From positions 1 through 20,382 of the forward strand of contig DEHX01000102.1 of NCBI GenBank assembly GCA_002352145.1: a stretch of 20,382 bases of DNA. The letters run 5' to 3'. Positions 7,801 to 15,564 of the stretch are shown here, piece by piece. The position numbers and the translations under genes were made by a program. Source of the DNA: Chitinophagaceae bacterium UBA2789. GTDB lineage: Bacteria; Bacteroidota; Bacteroidia; Chitinophagales; Chitinophagaceae. Each line of letters starts with the position of its first letter. The first letter of the stretch is position 1. Under the pieces are notes generated by a model, which saw only the letters and a program-made list of their open reading frames with translations, had not been told where the DNA came from and did no database searches.

Positions 7801-8503
7801 GTGATGTTATAAACCAGATTTTCCCTGTAGCATCAACTGCCAAACTTATAGCATGACCTGTTTGAAATATTGACCAGTTGTAGGGGTTGTTTTCCTGTGA
7901 AAAAAAAAGCCCTGATTGCTGATGAAAAAAAAACAGGTTGTTGTCTGCACTGAACCATATTCCTTTCCGGAAAGAATCTCTTTCCACCGTATTGAAGGTC
8001 TTATATGTGACCAGTCTGGCAGTTCCGGGATATGTTTTCTCTATCGGCTCCGGGATGCCTTTGTTAAGAATGAAAATTCTGTGGTCAGTAATTATCCATG
8101 TTTTATTTTCAAAATCCTTCTCAAACTTTAACACCCCTGTAGATCTGTTTGGAGTAAAAAGTACCGGCCGGATGGTATCCATTTTTTTGTCTAATACAAA
8201 TAAACCTGTTGGTGTGCCTATCCAGATATTGCCATCCACTTCGGAAACGCAGTTAATAATATCGCTGGTAAGACTGCGGCTGTTTTTATACTGGCGACTA
8301 TAAATCTTAAATCCGCTGCCATCATACCTGTTCAGTCCATTGCTTGTACCAAACCAAATAAAACCATCCTTGTCCTTACAGGCATCTTTTACATCCCTGG
8401 AAGACATACCTTCCTTTGTTCCCAGGCTAGAGAAAAGAAATTGACCTTGCAGCCGGAAGTTTGACAGAACAAAGAAGCAGTATATAAGCAGCTTTAATTT
8501 CAT
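4898..8503 (-). CDS. Propeller-type sensor histidine kinase with GAF domain (pair 1)
   Basis: 1201 residues. A signal peptide (about 1-20, ending LQG before Q21) is followed by an extracytoplasmic beta-propeller (about 25-660) made of Reg_prop blades such as GFIWFGTSNGLNRYD, GNIWIGTPTGL and GNVWIGVSKKGVYCL. A Y_Y_Y domain (about 690-770) and a single membrane helix (about 779-797) come next. Inside the cell there is a GAF domain (about 825-965), a coiled coil (about 965-990) and a LytS-type kinase with phosphoacceptor H1000 in QMNPHFVFN, N-box N1096 (YVENALWHGL) and G-box DDNGIG (1128-1133). Such proteins resemble hybrid polysaccharide-utilisation sensors but end in a His_kinase domain and signal to a separate LytTR regulator, here the next gene. 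An intracellular GAF domain adds a second input. Ligands are unknown. Confidence 0.94.
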   Translation of the reverse strand: MKLKLLIYCFFVLSNFRLQGQFLFSSLGTKEGMSSRDVKDACKDKDGFIWFGTSNGLNRYDGSGFKIYSRQYKNSRSLTSDIINCVSEVDGNIWIGTPTGLFVLDKKMDTIRPVLFTPNRSTGVLKFEKDFENKTWIITDHRIFILNKGIPEPIEKTYPGTARLVTYKTFNTVERDSFRKGIWFSADNNLFFFHQQSGLFFSQENNPYNWSIFQTGHAISLAVDATGKIWFITSLLPYLQLFDFTTNTSSRIMDSGFEYPKVLKSVNAVGKLMTDSKGRIWISTWGGELLMNIGPNKIINVSEQSITGYKPAFTVFETIYSDDAGNDWLLGKDGANKIWGNSVFDYVTQLKYNPVKDKIREFAAINRVVKAGPHEWWICSEAGLHRYNSVSKIQTRTIISPDNYRANRFFHAIFYRNEWWFATGDGILILNPVSNRFRKFTHYAKGYEIKNKSVTNLLVDKKGKLWFSVWNDALYRYDPVTSQTVRYDGHDAGQGDIRTLNCSSASEDIEGNIWITSQLLRKFEITKEKWVKPYLPVHKELFEQEDKFGVAEDKNGNVWIGVSKKGVYCLNKKGNVIDSINSVNGLSSDLVYELCIDKYNRLWVVTSEAVHFVNLENKHVSTLDFRAPYPFGDFWPVLRAEDSLLAVTYNDITCFVNLDKLGEKLQKKKPLITSIKVFETEIPFDFSKPELSLKHSQNFFTIYFSSPHHKEIPSIQYAYKLEGLNIDWVYCGKRQVASYSNVSNGHYRFLVKSTNSNGEWSDAIAIVEINIKAPFWKTAWFISLVVLLALTILWLLYKRYVARNKKKIIEKTIDYFANSVYGENSVNEICWDIARNCISQLQFEDCVVYLIDEKTNRLVQKAAYGPKNPKGHEIENPIEVEMGNGIVGTVALTGKPLLIADTSKDERYVVDDVARLSELAVPILHENKVIGVIDSEHPQKNFFSHEHLKALSTIASISANKIAEAQAEASAKENEIKLLEINRMLAESQLMALRAQMNPHFVFNCLNSIQECIVTQKYGEASNYLNKFSKLFRMVLNNSGRNLVTLEEEAEVLRLYLELELMRFENSFSYTIHIDEELDQEEIMIPSMLVQPYVENALWHGLMHQEGERKLAISFEKISDEVFGCIIDDNGIGRKKSFELKQQQSKAKRHESKGLKITKDRLDVLRKQGYHASLEIIDKYDAQQNPTGTKINIELSTDLVH

Positions 8504-8518
8504 GACCCGATTACCGGA

Positions 8519-8550
8519 TTAAGATATAAATATTGGAGCCAACCAGCAAA
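8519..8550 (-). promoter_or_regulatory. Probable promoter of kinase/regulator pair 1
   Basis: Read leftward, TTTG (8547-8550) is separated by 20 bases from TATCTTAA (8519-8526), a Bacteroidota -33/-7 arrangement with 6 of 8 matches to TAnnTTTG. Transcription would start about 10 bases before the kinase ATG at 8503. Confidence 0.45.
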
Positions 8551-8557
8551 AGACAAT

Positions 8558-8597
8558 TAACCGATTTGTGAATGGTTACGCCGAAACAACCATCGGC
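8558..8597. promoter_or_regulatory. Nested inverted repeats between kinase 1 and M23 peptidase genes
   Basis: Three overlapping symmetric elements lie between the two divergent promoters: TAACC/GGTTA (8558-8562 and 8574-8578, 11-base spacer), ATGGTT/AACCAT (8572-8577 and 8588-8593, 10-base spacer) and GCCGA/TCGGC (8580-8584 and 8593-8597, 8-base spacer). Their place suggests an operator that could act on both genes. The binding protein is unknown; the adjacent LytTR regulator is a candidate by inference only. Confidence 0.4.
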
Positions 8598-8605
8598 ATT
8601 AACAA

Positions 8606-8637
8606 ATTGTCAGGGATCGGGCAGGGGCTTAAATTTA
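8606..8637 (+). promoter_or_regulatory. Probable promoter of the M23 peptidase gene
   Basis: ATTG (8606-8609), then 20 bases, then TAAATTTA (8630-8637): the -7 box matches TAnnTTTG at 7 of 8 positions. The box begins 12 bases before the ATG at 8642, so the mRNA would be leaderless or nearly so. Confidence 0.5.
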
Positions 8638-8641
8638 CAGG

Positions 8642-9238
8642 ATGAAGTTCCTGCTGCTTGTATTTATCCTTTTGATGGTGGGCTGCTCAGTGAGCAAAAA
8701 CCCGCTACGCAAAGAGGTAAAACTGTTGCAAAAGGGGATACTTAAAGATGATACAAGTTATGTGTATGCTCTTCCCTTTCCGGAAAGAAAGAAATACCGG
8801 GTGATTCAGGGTTACTTCAGCCGTTTTACGCATAAAGAAAGAGCGGCTCTTGACTTTAATATGAAGAAGGGTGATACCATCACCGCAGCAAGAGACGGTA
8901 TTGTGGTAAGGGCTAAAGAAGACGGAAAGAAAGGCGGTCTCAACAGGAAATACCGGTCTGAAGGAAACAACATTGTTATACAGCATGCCGATGGCTCCCG
9001 TGCCGGTTACTGGCACCTGCAACATAACGGCGTTCTGGTTAATATTGGCGACACGGTGAAAAAAGGACAGCCCATTGCACTTAGTGGCAAAACAGGTTAT
9101 GCGTTTGTACCGCACCTGCATTTCCTGGTATGGCGCTCAGGCGGCGGACAATGGCAACAAGTGCCAACAAGATTTCAGACATCAAAAGGGATAATGTACC
9201 TGAGAAGCTGGAGAAAGTATAAGAAGCCTGCCCAATAA
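8642..9238 (+). CDS. M23 family (LytM-type) metallopeptidase lipoprotein
   Basis: 198 residues. A signal peptide ends in lipobox MVGC with lipid-bearing C15. The M23 fold follows: first zinc ligands H64 and D71 in THKERAALDF, an MKKGDTITAARDGIVV strand (74-89), H125 in GYWHLQ, the KKGQPIALSGKTG hairpin (140-152) and the H-x-H pair H158/H160 in PHLHF. All expected metal and catalytic residues are present, so it is probably an active endopeptidase on peptidoglycan cross-links or a small periplasmic peptide, tethered to a membrane. The spacing between H64 and D71 is wider than in classical H-x(3)-D enzymes but known among Bacteroidota relatives. It lies alone on the plus strand between two leftward kinase/regulator pairs and shares its upstream spacer with kinase 1. 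Confidence 0.92.
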   Translation: MKFLLLVFILLMVGCSVSKNPLRKEVKLLQKGILKDDTSYVYALPFPERKKYRVIQGYFSRFTHKERAALDFNMKKGDTITAARDGIVVRAKEDGKKGGLNRKYRSEGNNIVIQHADGSRAGYWHLQHNGVLVNIGDTVKKGQPIALSGKTGYAFVPHLHFLVWRSGGGQWQQVPTRFQTSKGIMYLRSWRKYKKPAQ

Positions 9239-9245
9239 TATTATT
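9234..9245. repeat. Perfect 12-base AT palindrome at the M23 stop codon
   Basis: AATAATATTATT overlaps the TAA stop at 9236-9238. It lies in the convergent gap between the peptidase and the second response regulator. A pure A/T stem is too weak for a usual terminator and no T-run follows on the plus strand. No other convincing terminator is seen in the 73-base gap. Confidence 0.3.
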
Positions 9246-9311
9246 CCCCTTAAAAAACAAATTCCGGCTGCATGTCAGTTTTATTCCTGTGATAAAATAT
9301 ACAGTGACTTC

Positions 9312-10070
9312 TTAATACTTATAAATCTCTTTTATTTTTTCCAGGAACTGTTCTTTTTTGCGGCGGCTTACTTCTATATGTGCATCATTGCTCATAATAA
9401 CGATGCCGCCTTCACCCCGTTGATATTCTTTTACATGCTTCATGTTTATGAGAAAAGATTTGTGAATACGAAAGAAGGATGTGTTTGTTAACATGTTTTC
9501 GTATTCAATCAACGGCTTTGAAACAGTTACCGGTTTCCTTCCTTCGATATGAAAAACAGAGTAACTTCTTTCTGCCTCGCAATAAATAATATCATCCAAT
9601 TTCAAAATAATAAATCCTTTCAATGTTGGTAAACACAACCGCATTTCAGATGGCTGGCCTGCTTTACCAATATTATACAACAATGTTTCAGTCAATTCTT
9701 CTTTTTTTCCTTCCAATAGTCTTTTTTCTACTCTTTGTACTGCTTCAGCTAATCTGTCTTCATCTACTGGCTTAAGCAAATAATCAGCTGCACTGTACTG
9801 TAGCGCCTGCAGCATATACTCATTATGTGCTGTTACAAATATGATTTCAAATTTTTTCTCAGGCAGTTCACCAATCATTTCTATGCCGCTTTTACCGGGC
9901 ATTTGTATATCAAGAAAAACAACATCCGGCTTTATCGCCTCTATCTGCTGTTTCGCTGTGTCAGCATTATTACAAACAGCTGCAATGTCTACTGACGGGC
10001 AATGTCGTCCCAGCATCATCTGCAGGGCTTTTACTCCATCGGGCTCATCGTCAACCAAAATTGCTTTCAT
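9312..10070 (-). CDS. LytTR family two-component response regulator (pair 2)
   Basis: 252 residues starting MKAILVDDEP. The receiver has acidic pocket D7/D8, phosphoacceptor D54 in FLDIQMP, T80 and K100 in LLKPVD. The LytTR domain (about 145-248) contains DDIIYCEAERSYSVFHI, FFRIHKSFLINMKHV and EVSRRKKEQF. The SRRKK end of the DNA-binding domain is the same as in the regulator at 4138-4887, so the two may recognise related sites. It starts 10 bases after the stop of the kinase at 10081-13734 and is its obvious partner. It ends in a convergent gap with the M23 gene. The start is the only reasonable ATG. Confidence 0.94.
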   Translation of the reverse strand: MKAILVDDEPDGVKALQMMLGRHCPSVDIAAVCNNADTAKQQIEAIKPDVVFLDIQMPGKSGIEMIGELPEKKFEIIFVTAHNEYMLQALQYSAADYLLKPVDEDRLAEAVQRVEKRLLEGKKEELTETLLYNIGKAGQPSEMRLCLPTLKGFIILKLDDIIYCEAERSYSVFHIEGRKPVTVSKPLIEYENMLTNTSFFRIHKSFLINMKHVKEYQRGEGGIVIMSNDAHIEVSRRKKEQFLEKIKEIYKY

Positions 10071-10080
10071 GAAAATATTT

Positions 10081-13000
10081 TTAATTGTCGTTAATAATAA
10101 ATTTAAGCGTTACTCTTGTACCTGTACAGTTCTCATTATTCTCACTACAATCTGTGATAATAAGACTGTAACCAGCATTGAATTTTTCATTTAGAATTTT
10201 TATCCGGTTGTAGAGATTATCCAAACCAACAGAACGATGATTACTTTGATGCTGTTCTTTTGCTTTTTGAGATTTCCGGATGCCAATACCGTTATCCTCA
10301 ATAATACAGGTAATAGTATCTTCATTGCGGGTAAAAGAAATAGAAAGGATTTTCTCTTTTTCCGAATGCAACAGTCCGTGCCAGATGGCATTTTCAACCA
10401 ACGGCTGTATCATTAACGATGCTATCCTTGTTTCGTCGGCGTCAATGTTATCAGCAATTGTAATTGTCCATTTAAATGAATCATTAAACCTCAGTTGCTC
10501 CATTCCAAGATAGGTTTTGATATACTCAATGTTTTCGGCAATTGTTACAAATGTTTCTTTGGAATGATTCAATGTCATTCGTATCATATGGGCAAATTTG
10601 CTTAGGTAGCGGGATGCTTTATCATCATCTCCATCTAATATCATCCGCTTGATGCTATTCAGCGCATTAAAAACAAAATGCGGGTTCATCTGTGCCTGCA
10701 GGGCTGAAAGTTTGGCTTCGGCCAGCTGTTCATTAATGTTGCTGAGTTCCTGTTCTTTTACTTCCAGTGTTTGTTCTGATTCAAGTTGCTTTAATTTGTT
10801 GCCAATAAGTGTGGCGATGGTAGTCAAGATTTTCAAATCCCTCTCGGAATAATAATTCAGTTCGGGATGTTCAGAATCTATAATACCGAGCAACTCATTA
10901 TTATGTATGATGGGTACGCAAATTTCACTTAAGCGCCTTACTTCATCCACCCTGTATCGGCTATCCGTTCTTGTATCTTTTATCAGCACCGGTTCCTTGG
11001 TTTGCATAACATATCCTACCACACCCTGTCCGGATTTTACATCAAATACCTGTTCAGAAAGCAACTCCGGCTTTGCTTTTAAACCGTAGGCCGCCTTTTG
11101 AATCATTTTTGTTTTATCATCATTCCACAAGTAAATCATACAATCCAGATAGTTCAATCTTCCTATCAGGTTTTCAGCTACATCCCACAATACTTCATCA
11201 GCTGATTTCTTATCTGCCAGTGATGATGAGAAATAATTTGTGATTTGCTCCAGTTCATATTTGTTTTTATAGTCGTCGGCCTTCAGCTTCTGTACATGTG
11301 TTTTTTCCATTTCTTTTTTACGGGCCACAGCGATTCTCCATTGTATAAATAAAAATATCAATGCCAGCGACAACAAGGTTGCCATAATCCTGAACCAATC
11401 TTTTTGCCAGAATGGGGGCAATACTTCTACGATAATTTCTTTTACCTGTTCGGGCCATTGGTTATTTAGTGAAAATACTTTTACCTGTATCCGGTGTTTA
11501 CCCGGTGAAAGATTGGAAACACTAAAGGATGGCTGATTGCCGAGCTGTTGCCAGGGTGAGTTACTATTTTTAAAAATGCGGTAAGCATAGCCCTGGCTGC
11601 GTCCGTCATTAAAGTTGATGACGCCAATGGTTAACTTTAAATCATTTTGTTTCCATGTTGCGCTTACAATCCTGCCGGGAAAATAAATTTTTTTGTTCCC
11701 GATATCCATGTTTTCTATAAAAACAGAAGGTTGCTTTTGAGGAGTCAGTATTTCGTAAGGATTGAACCTGACCAATGCGGTGGAGAAACCGATATACAAC
11801 TGCTGTTGTGAACTATCGTAAAAGAAACCGGCCCTGTTTTGCAGCGGCATTTCAGGAAACCCTTCATCTTTTCCAAATCTTTTTATTTGTAAGGATGTGA
11901 GGTCAAGACAGGCAAGGCCGGCATAACAGGCAATCCATAGTTTATTTCCTATTATGATTAGTGCAGAAATATCATTGCCCGGCAATCCGTTACCGGTGGT
12001 AAAATGCCTGTATAATTTTTTGTCAATATTATACCCGATCAATCCGTTGTTGGCGCTGCCAAACCAGATATTGTTATCCCTGTCAATAGCAAGGGGGCCC
12101 ACCTGTTTATCGGGCATTTTTATATAAGGGAATGAATCAATCTTTTCATCAAAACGGCTGTAGGAAACATTGTACCGTATTATGCCGTGACCTGCCATCC
12201 AAATATTGCCATTCCTGTCTTCAGCAATAGCCACGGGGACCGAAGGCATAGACGGGCTAAAGGGAATGAGTATAAATTTTTTTTCTGCTGGTCTGTACCG
12301 GTAAATATTCGAAGAGCTAACCCAGATATCGCCGCGGCTGTCTTTCAGTAAATCGCCGGCCCAGTCGTTGGGATTCCAGCCGGGTGGATGCATTGTCTTT
12401 ATTGATCCATTTGTATTGTTGTACAATGATATAGGGCCCAATGAACCAATAATAAGTGATGAGTTATATGGCGATACAATTTTAAAAACCGTATTGTTTT
12501 TCACATCAGAACCATTGAACCAGCTATTTTCAAACCGGAATGTTTTTTTATCAAATACAAGCAAACCGGCGCCGGCTCTTGCCCCTGCATATATTTTATC
12601 AGAAGTGACATATATGGAAGTGAGGCTCAGGTTAGGAAACTTTGCCTTTAGTTCATCGGATATATAGGTTGTCTGTACCTGGTGCCGGTTATCATTCTGG
12701 CGGAATAAGCCATTATTGGTCGCTACCCATAACCGATTTTCTTTATCTGTAAGCAAATCATTGCATAGATAATCCGCAAAATACTTTTCAGGCATGAGTT
12801 GCACTGAACCAGAAGAAGGGTTTAGTTTCAGTGAATAAAAACCTGATGTTTGACCTGTAATATAAAACAAGCTGTCATTAACAGGTATCAGCTTTGAGCG
12901 CCACTGAATAATATCATTACTGAATGTAAATGGCGATCGGGAAACAATTTTTTTGTTTACACTGATATCAATATAAAAAATAGTGTCCGATTCAGATTTT

Positions 13001-13734
13001 GTAACAAGCAGTTTCCCCCGTTTTACTTGGAAGAACTTGTAATAGGTATTGTCATGTGTAAACTCATCCAGTAAAGGGAGCTGACCTGGGGATAGTTTTA
13101 GAAACTCTTTTTTCTCCTTATTATAAATATATAAACCCGGTCGGGCCGTTATCAGTAATCGCTTATCGTCAAGTTCGAGTAAATCATTACCAAAGTAAAA
13201 ATGTTCAGTGGGCAGGTCCTTCTCTGAAAAATAGTCAAAGCGGAATAGTAACCGGTAGTTCTTATCATAATGATAAAAGCCGGAACGGGTAAGCACAAAG
13301 AGGTTTCCTTTATCATCACCAGCTGCCCTCTCCACCATATTGTATTTATACTGGTACTGTTTATTATGGTAGGGAATAAAAAGGTTTCTCCGTTCATTGG
13401 TTTTGGTATTTACAACATGAAGCCCCATAGGCAGAAAGGCAATTCTGTCTTTATCCAACCGGTTTATTCTCACAAAATTTTCTGTTGCAGGAGAAAGGCT
13501 GTCGTTGGTGCTGTGATATTTTATAAACCTGGAGCCATCATAGCGGTTTAGTCCCGAAAAAGTGGCCAGCCAGATATAACCTGCAGCATCTTGTTCAATG
13601 CCTGTAACAGTATTATCTGACAAGCCATCACCCGTCGCATAACGGGTAAAGCTCTTTTCATTCAGCAACTGCCCTATACTTTTTATAGTTGCAAATGAAA
13701 AAAAGAATGATACTATAATACAGTATTTGTACAT
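10081..13734 (-). CDS. Propeller-type sensor histidine kinase with GAF domain (pair 2)
   Basis: 1217 residues with the same layout as the kinase at 4898-8503. A signal peptide (about 1-21, ending SIG before Q22) is followed by propeller blades (about 28-660, for example GYIWLATFSGLNRYDG, NRLWVATNNGLF, GNIWMAGHGIIRYN, NNIWFGSANNGLIGYN). A Y_Y_Y domain (about 690-772), a membrane helix (about 781-798), a GAF domain (about 840-985), a coiled coil (about 985-1010) and a LytS-type kinase follow. The phosphoacceptor is H1019 in QMNPHFVFN, N-box N1115 (LVENAIWHGL), G-box EDNGIG (1146-1151). By eye the cytoplasmic half is close to the paralogue while the propeller has drifted widely, which fits duplication followed by a change of ligand. 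A purine-rich AAGGA lies 8 bases before the ATG, a rare Shine-Dalgarno-like site in this window. Confidence 0.94.
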   Translation of the reverse strand: MYKYCIIVSFFFSFATIKSIGQLLNEKSFTRYATGDGLSDNTVTGIEQDAAGYIWLATFSGLNRYDGSRFIKYHSTNDSLSPATENFVRINRLDKDRIAFLPMGLHVVNTKTNERRNLFIPYHNKQYQYKYNMVERAAGDDKGNLFVLTRSGFYHYDKNYRLLFRFDYFSEKDLPTEHFYFGNDLLELDDKRLLITARPGLYIYNKEKKEFLKLSPGQLPLLDEFTHDNTYYKFFQVKRGKLLVTKSESDTIFYIDISVNKKIVSRSPFTFSNDIIQWRSKLIPVNDSLFYITGQTSGFYSLKLNPSSGSVQLMPEKYFADYLCNDLLTDKENRLWVATNNGLFRQNDNRHQVQTTYISDELKAKFPNLSLTSIYVTSDKIYAGARAGAGLLVFDKKTFRFENSWFNGSDVKNNTVFKIVSPYNSSLIIGSLGPISLYNNTNGSIKTMHPPGWNPNDWAGDLLKDSRGDIWVSSSNIYRYRPAEKKFILIPFSPSMPSVPVAIAEDRNGNIWMAGHGIIRYNVSYSRFDEKIDSFPYIKMPDKQVGPLAIDRDNNIWFGSANNGLIGYNIDKKLYRHFTTGNGLPGNDISALIIIGNKLWIACYAGLACLDLTSLQIKRFGKDEGFPEMPLQNRAGFFYDSSQQQLYIGFSTALVRFNPYEILTPQKQPSVFIENMDIGNKKIYFPGRIVSATWKQNDLKLTIGVINFNDGRSQGYAYRIFKNSNSPWQQLGNQPSFSVSNLSPGKHRIQVKVFSLNNQWPEQVKEIIVEVLPPFWQKDWFRIMATLLSLALIFLFIQWRIAVARKKEMEKTHVQKLKADDYKNKYELEQITNYFSSSLADKKSADEVLWDVAENLIGRLNYLDCMIYLWNDDKTKMIQKAAYGLKAKPELLSEQVFDVKSGQGVVGYVMQTKEPVLIKDTRTDSRYRVDEVRRLSEICVPIIHNNELLGIIDSEHPELNYYSERDLKILTTIATLIGNKLKQLESEQTLEVKEQELSNINEQLAEAKLSALQAQMNPHFVFNALNSIKRMILDGDDDKASRYLSKFAHMIRMTLNHSKETFVTIAENIEYIKTYLGMEQLRFNDSFKWTITIADNIDADETRIASLMIQPLVENAIWHGLLHSEKEKILSISFTRNEDTITCIIEDNGIGIRKSQKAKEQHQSNHRSVGLDNLYNRIKILNEKFNAGYSLIITDCSENNENCTGTRVTLKFIINDN

Positions 13735-13754
13735 CAGCGGTACATCCTTCTTAT

Positions 13755-13769
13755 TAAAGTTACCAACTT
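13755..13769 (-). promoter_or_regulatory. -7-like box with overlapping palindrome upstream of kinase 2
   Basis: Read leftward, TAACTTTA (13755-13762) matches TAnnTTTG at 7 of 8 positions. It overlaps the perfect inverted repeat AAGTT-ACC-AACTT (13757-13769). A protein bound there would block the promoter. No clear TTTG is found 20 bases upstream. Confidence 0.35.
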
Positions 13770-13963
13770 ATCGTACAATATTTTCTTCCACAAGTTCATT
13801 AAAGAACCGTTCCGCCTTTGGGAAAACAAATGCCGCCTTTTATATTATCTGCGCCGCTCTTTGGAAAATAAAAAGTATAAAATATTTTTTTAAACAACAT
13901 TCCGATGGGAAAAATAGGAAGGCACTTCGGAAGAACATATTCAGCAAAACTTTGCCTTGATGA

Positions 13964-13971
13964 TATGTTTG
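13964..13971 (+). promoter_or_regulatory. Possible -7 element of the methyltransferase operon
   Basis: TATGTTTG is a full match to TAnnTTTG. Transcription would start near 13976, giving a leader of about 67 bases. No TTTG lies at the expected 20-base spacing upstream, which lowers confidence. Confidence 0.35.
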
Positions 13972-14042
13972 TGTCGCAATATTCAAACAAAGTTTACTAA
14001 AACTATCCGCTTACAACACTCAATTATTTAAAAATTTTTAAC

Positions 14043-14888
14043 ATGGAAAAACAACTTGAACTTATCCGTGAACAGCAACGGGCATCCTGGAATAAATTTT
14101 CTCCCGGATGGAAAAAATGGGATGAACTTTTTATGGATTTTCTGAAACCAATGGGTGATGAAATTATTCATCAGCTTAATCCCGAAAATGATGACGTGGT
14201 GTTAGATATCGCATCTGGTACCGGTGAGCCAGGTCTTTCGATTGCCAATCTTGTAAAAAATGGTAAAGTCGTGATTACCGATTTAGCCGAGGGTATGGTA
14301 GATATAGCGAGGGAGAATGCATTACTGAGGGGAATAAATAATATTGAAACACTTACATGCGATGTATCTGATATCCCATTTCTTGACAACAGTTTTGATG
14401 CCATCAGTTGTCGATTTGGTTTTATGTTTTTCCCCGATATGCTTTTAGCAGCAAAAGAAATGCACCGGGTATTAAAGCCAGGCGGAAGAATTGCTACCTC
14501 GGTATGGAATGTTCCGGAAAAGAATTTTTGGATAACTGCCATGATGGGTACAATCAATCAGCATATGGAATTGCCTGCATCCCCGCCCGGTTCGCCTGGT
14601 ATGTTTCGTGCCGCCAAAGAAGGATTGATGGCGGATATATTCAAACAGGCAGGATTGAAGAATATTTCAGTAACAGAAGTAAAATCCCAGATGAATTGCG
14701 GAACAACGGACCTGTATTGGACGGTGATGAATGAAGTGGCTGCACCGGTTGTGGCAGCTTTAAGCAATACAGATGAGTTCCTGAAAGAAAAAATAAAAAG
14801 AGAGGTATTCGATGTTGTGAACCGCAAGTATCCCGATCAGTATTTAAAGATCGATGCAAGTTCACTCATTATTTATGGTGAAAAATAA
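14043..14888 (+). CDS. Class I SAM-dependent methyltransferase (UbiE-like)
   Basis: 281 residues. The SAM-binding motif I is VLDIASGTGEPG (53-64), with the acidic residue at the end of strand 2 at D80 (VVITDLAEGM) and D107 in the TCDVSDIPF segment that contacts the adenine. The LKPGG turn lies at 144-148. Layout and length fit the Methyltransf_11/UbiE-like group, which methylates small molecules such as quinones or other metabolites; the substrate cannot be inferred. An N-terminal helix REQQRASWNKFSPGWKKWD is typical of a bacterial subgroup. The gene is followed after 43 bases by the DUF3455 lipoprotein gene and then the haloperoxidase-like gene, all in one direction with no terminator between, so cotranscription is likely. 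Confidence 0.9.
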   Translation: MEKQLELIREQQRASWNKFSPGWKKWDELFMDFLKPMGDEIIHQLNPENDDVVLDIASGTGEPGLSIANLVKNGKVVITDLAEGMVDIARENALLRGINNIETLTCDVSDIPFLDNSFDAISCRFGFMFFPDMLLAAKEMHRVLKPGGRIATSVWNVPEKNFWITAMMGTINQHMELPASPPGSPGMFRAAKEGLMADIFKQAGLKNISVTEVKSQMNCGTTDLYWTVMNEVAAPVVAALSNTDEFLKEKIKREVFDVVNRKYPDQYLKIDASSLIIYGEK

Positions 14889-14931
14889 AAACAACTTTAA
14901 TCAAAAACTATAAACCATTTAACCTTTTACA

Positions 14932-15537
14932 ATGAAAAAACAAAACATAATTAAAATGAGAAGTTTTTTAACGATGATCTTTTTTGCTGCGATCATTACA
15001 AGCTGCAAAAAAGATAAGGTCGACACTAATCCGACAGCGCATAAGATCAATCAAAGTGAAAACCTGGTCATACCTGGGGTGATTGATCTTCCGTCCAATT
15101 TACCTGCAGGTAATTCAAGAGTAGCAACTTACTACGCAGAAGGCGTACAGAAGTATAAGTCGCAAGCAAAAGCAGGAAGTCCCGGTGTATTTGAATGGGT
15201 GTTCGTTGCCCCGCTAGCAGACCTGTATGATGTTACCGGCAAAAAGATCGGAACACATGCCGCTGGGCCGCATTGGACCTTGTCTCCGGCAGACTCCATT
15301 TTCGCACAGCATTTTTCCCCGGCTAAGACAGCTCCGTCTCCTGATATAAATAGTGTTGACTGGCTGCTGCTGATGCCAAAGAGCGGAAAGATACCTACAG
15401 GTTTTTTTAAAGATGTGGCGTATATACAGCGTATTGCCACTTCAGGAGGTAAAGCGCCGGCTACTGCACCCATGAGTGAAAGCGCAACCGTTGAAGTGCC
15501 CTACACAGCTATTTACCGTTTTACCAAAAAGAATTAA
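14932..15537 (+). CDS. DUF3455 domain lipoprotein
   Basis: 201 residues. The signal peptide ends in lipobox ITSC with lipid-bearing C25. The body matches DUF3455 as I know it: a PAGNSRVATYYAEGVQKYK opening (58-76), WVFVAPLADLYDVTGKKIGTHAAGPHW in the centre (89-115), WLLLMPKSG (near 144), then VAYIQRIATSGGKAPA (about 162-177) and a VPYTAIYRF ending (189-197). The family is a small secreted or surface domain found in bacteria and fungi with no settled function, and it often lacks other domains, as here. It lies between the methyltransferase and the vanadium-haloperoxidase-like gene. Two lipoprotein genes in a row suggest shared surface or periplasmic work. Domain call firm; role unknown. Confidence 0.85.
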   Translation: MKKQNIIKMRSFLTMIFFAAIITSCKKDKVDTNPTAHKINQSENLVIPGVIDLPSNLPAGNSRVATYYAEGVQKYKSQAKAGSPGVFEWVFVAPLADLYDVTGKKIGTHAAGPHWTLSPADSIFAQHFSPAKTAPSPDINSVDWLLLMPKSGKIPTGFFKDVAYIQRIATSGGKAPATAPMSESATVEVPYTAIYRFTKKN

Positions 15538-15564
15538 AATCATTAACTATTAAACCTTAAATCA

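Larger units (their letters stand above)
13735..14042. other. Divergent spacer between kinase 2 and methyltransferase genes
   Basis: This 308-base gap has no gene that I can support. It is strongly A/T-rich near both ends. It holds a palindrome overlapping a possible -7 box of the leftward kinase gene (13755-13769) and an exact -7 consensus for the rightward methyltransferase gene (13964-13971). The middle (about 13800-13930) shows no feature I recognise. Confidence 0.5.

Noticed and set aside
14171..14557. 128-codon open frame opposite the methyltransferase gene
   Set aside because: It mirrors the SAM-binding core of a clear gene and has no family resemblance.
15132..15473. 113-codon frame opposite the DUF3455 gene
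   Set aside because: Antisense shadow of a conserved domain; no start context.
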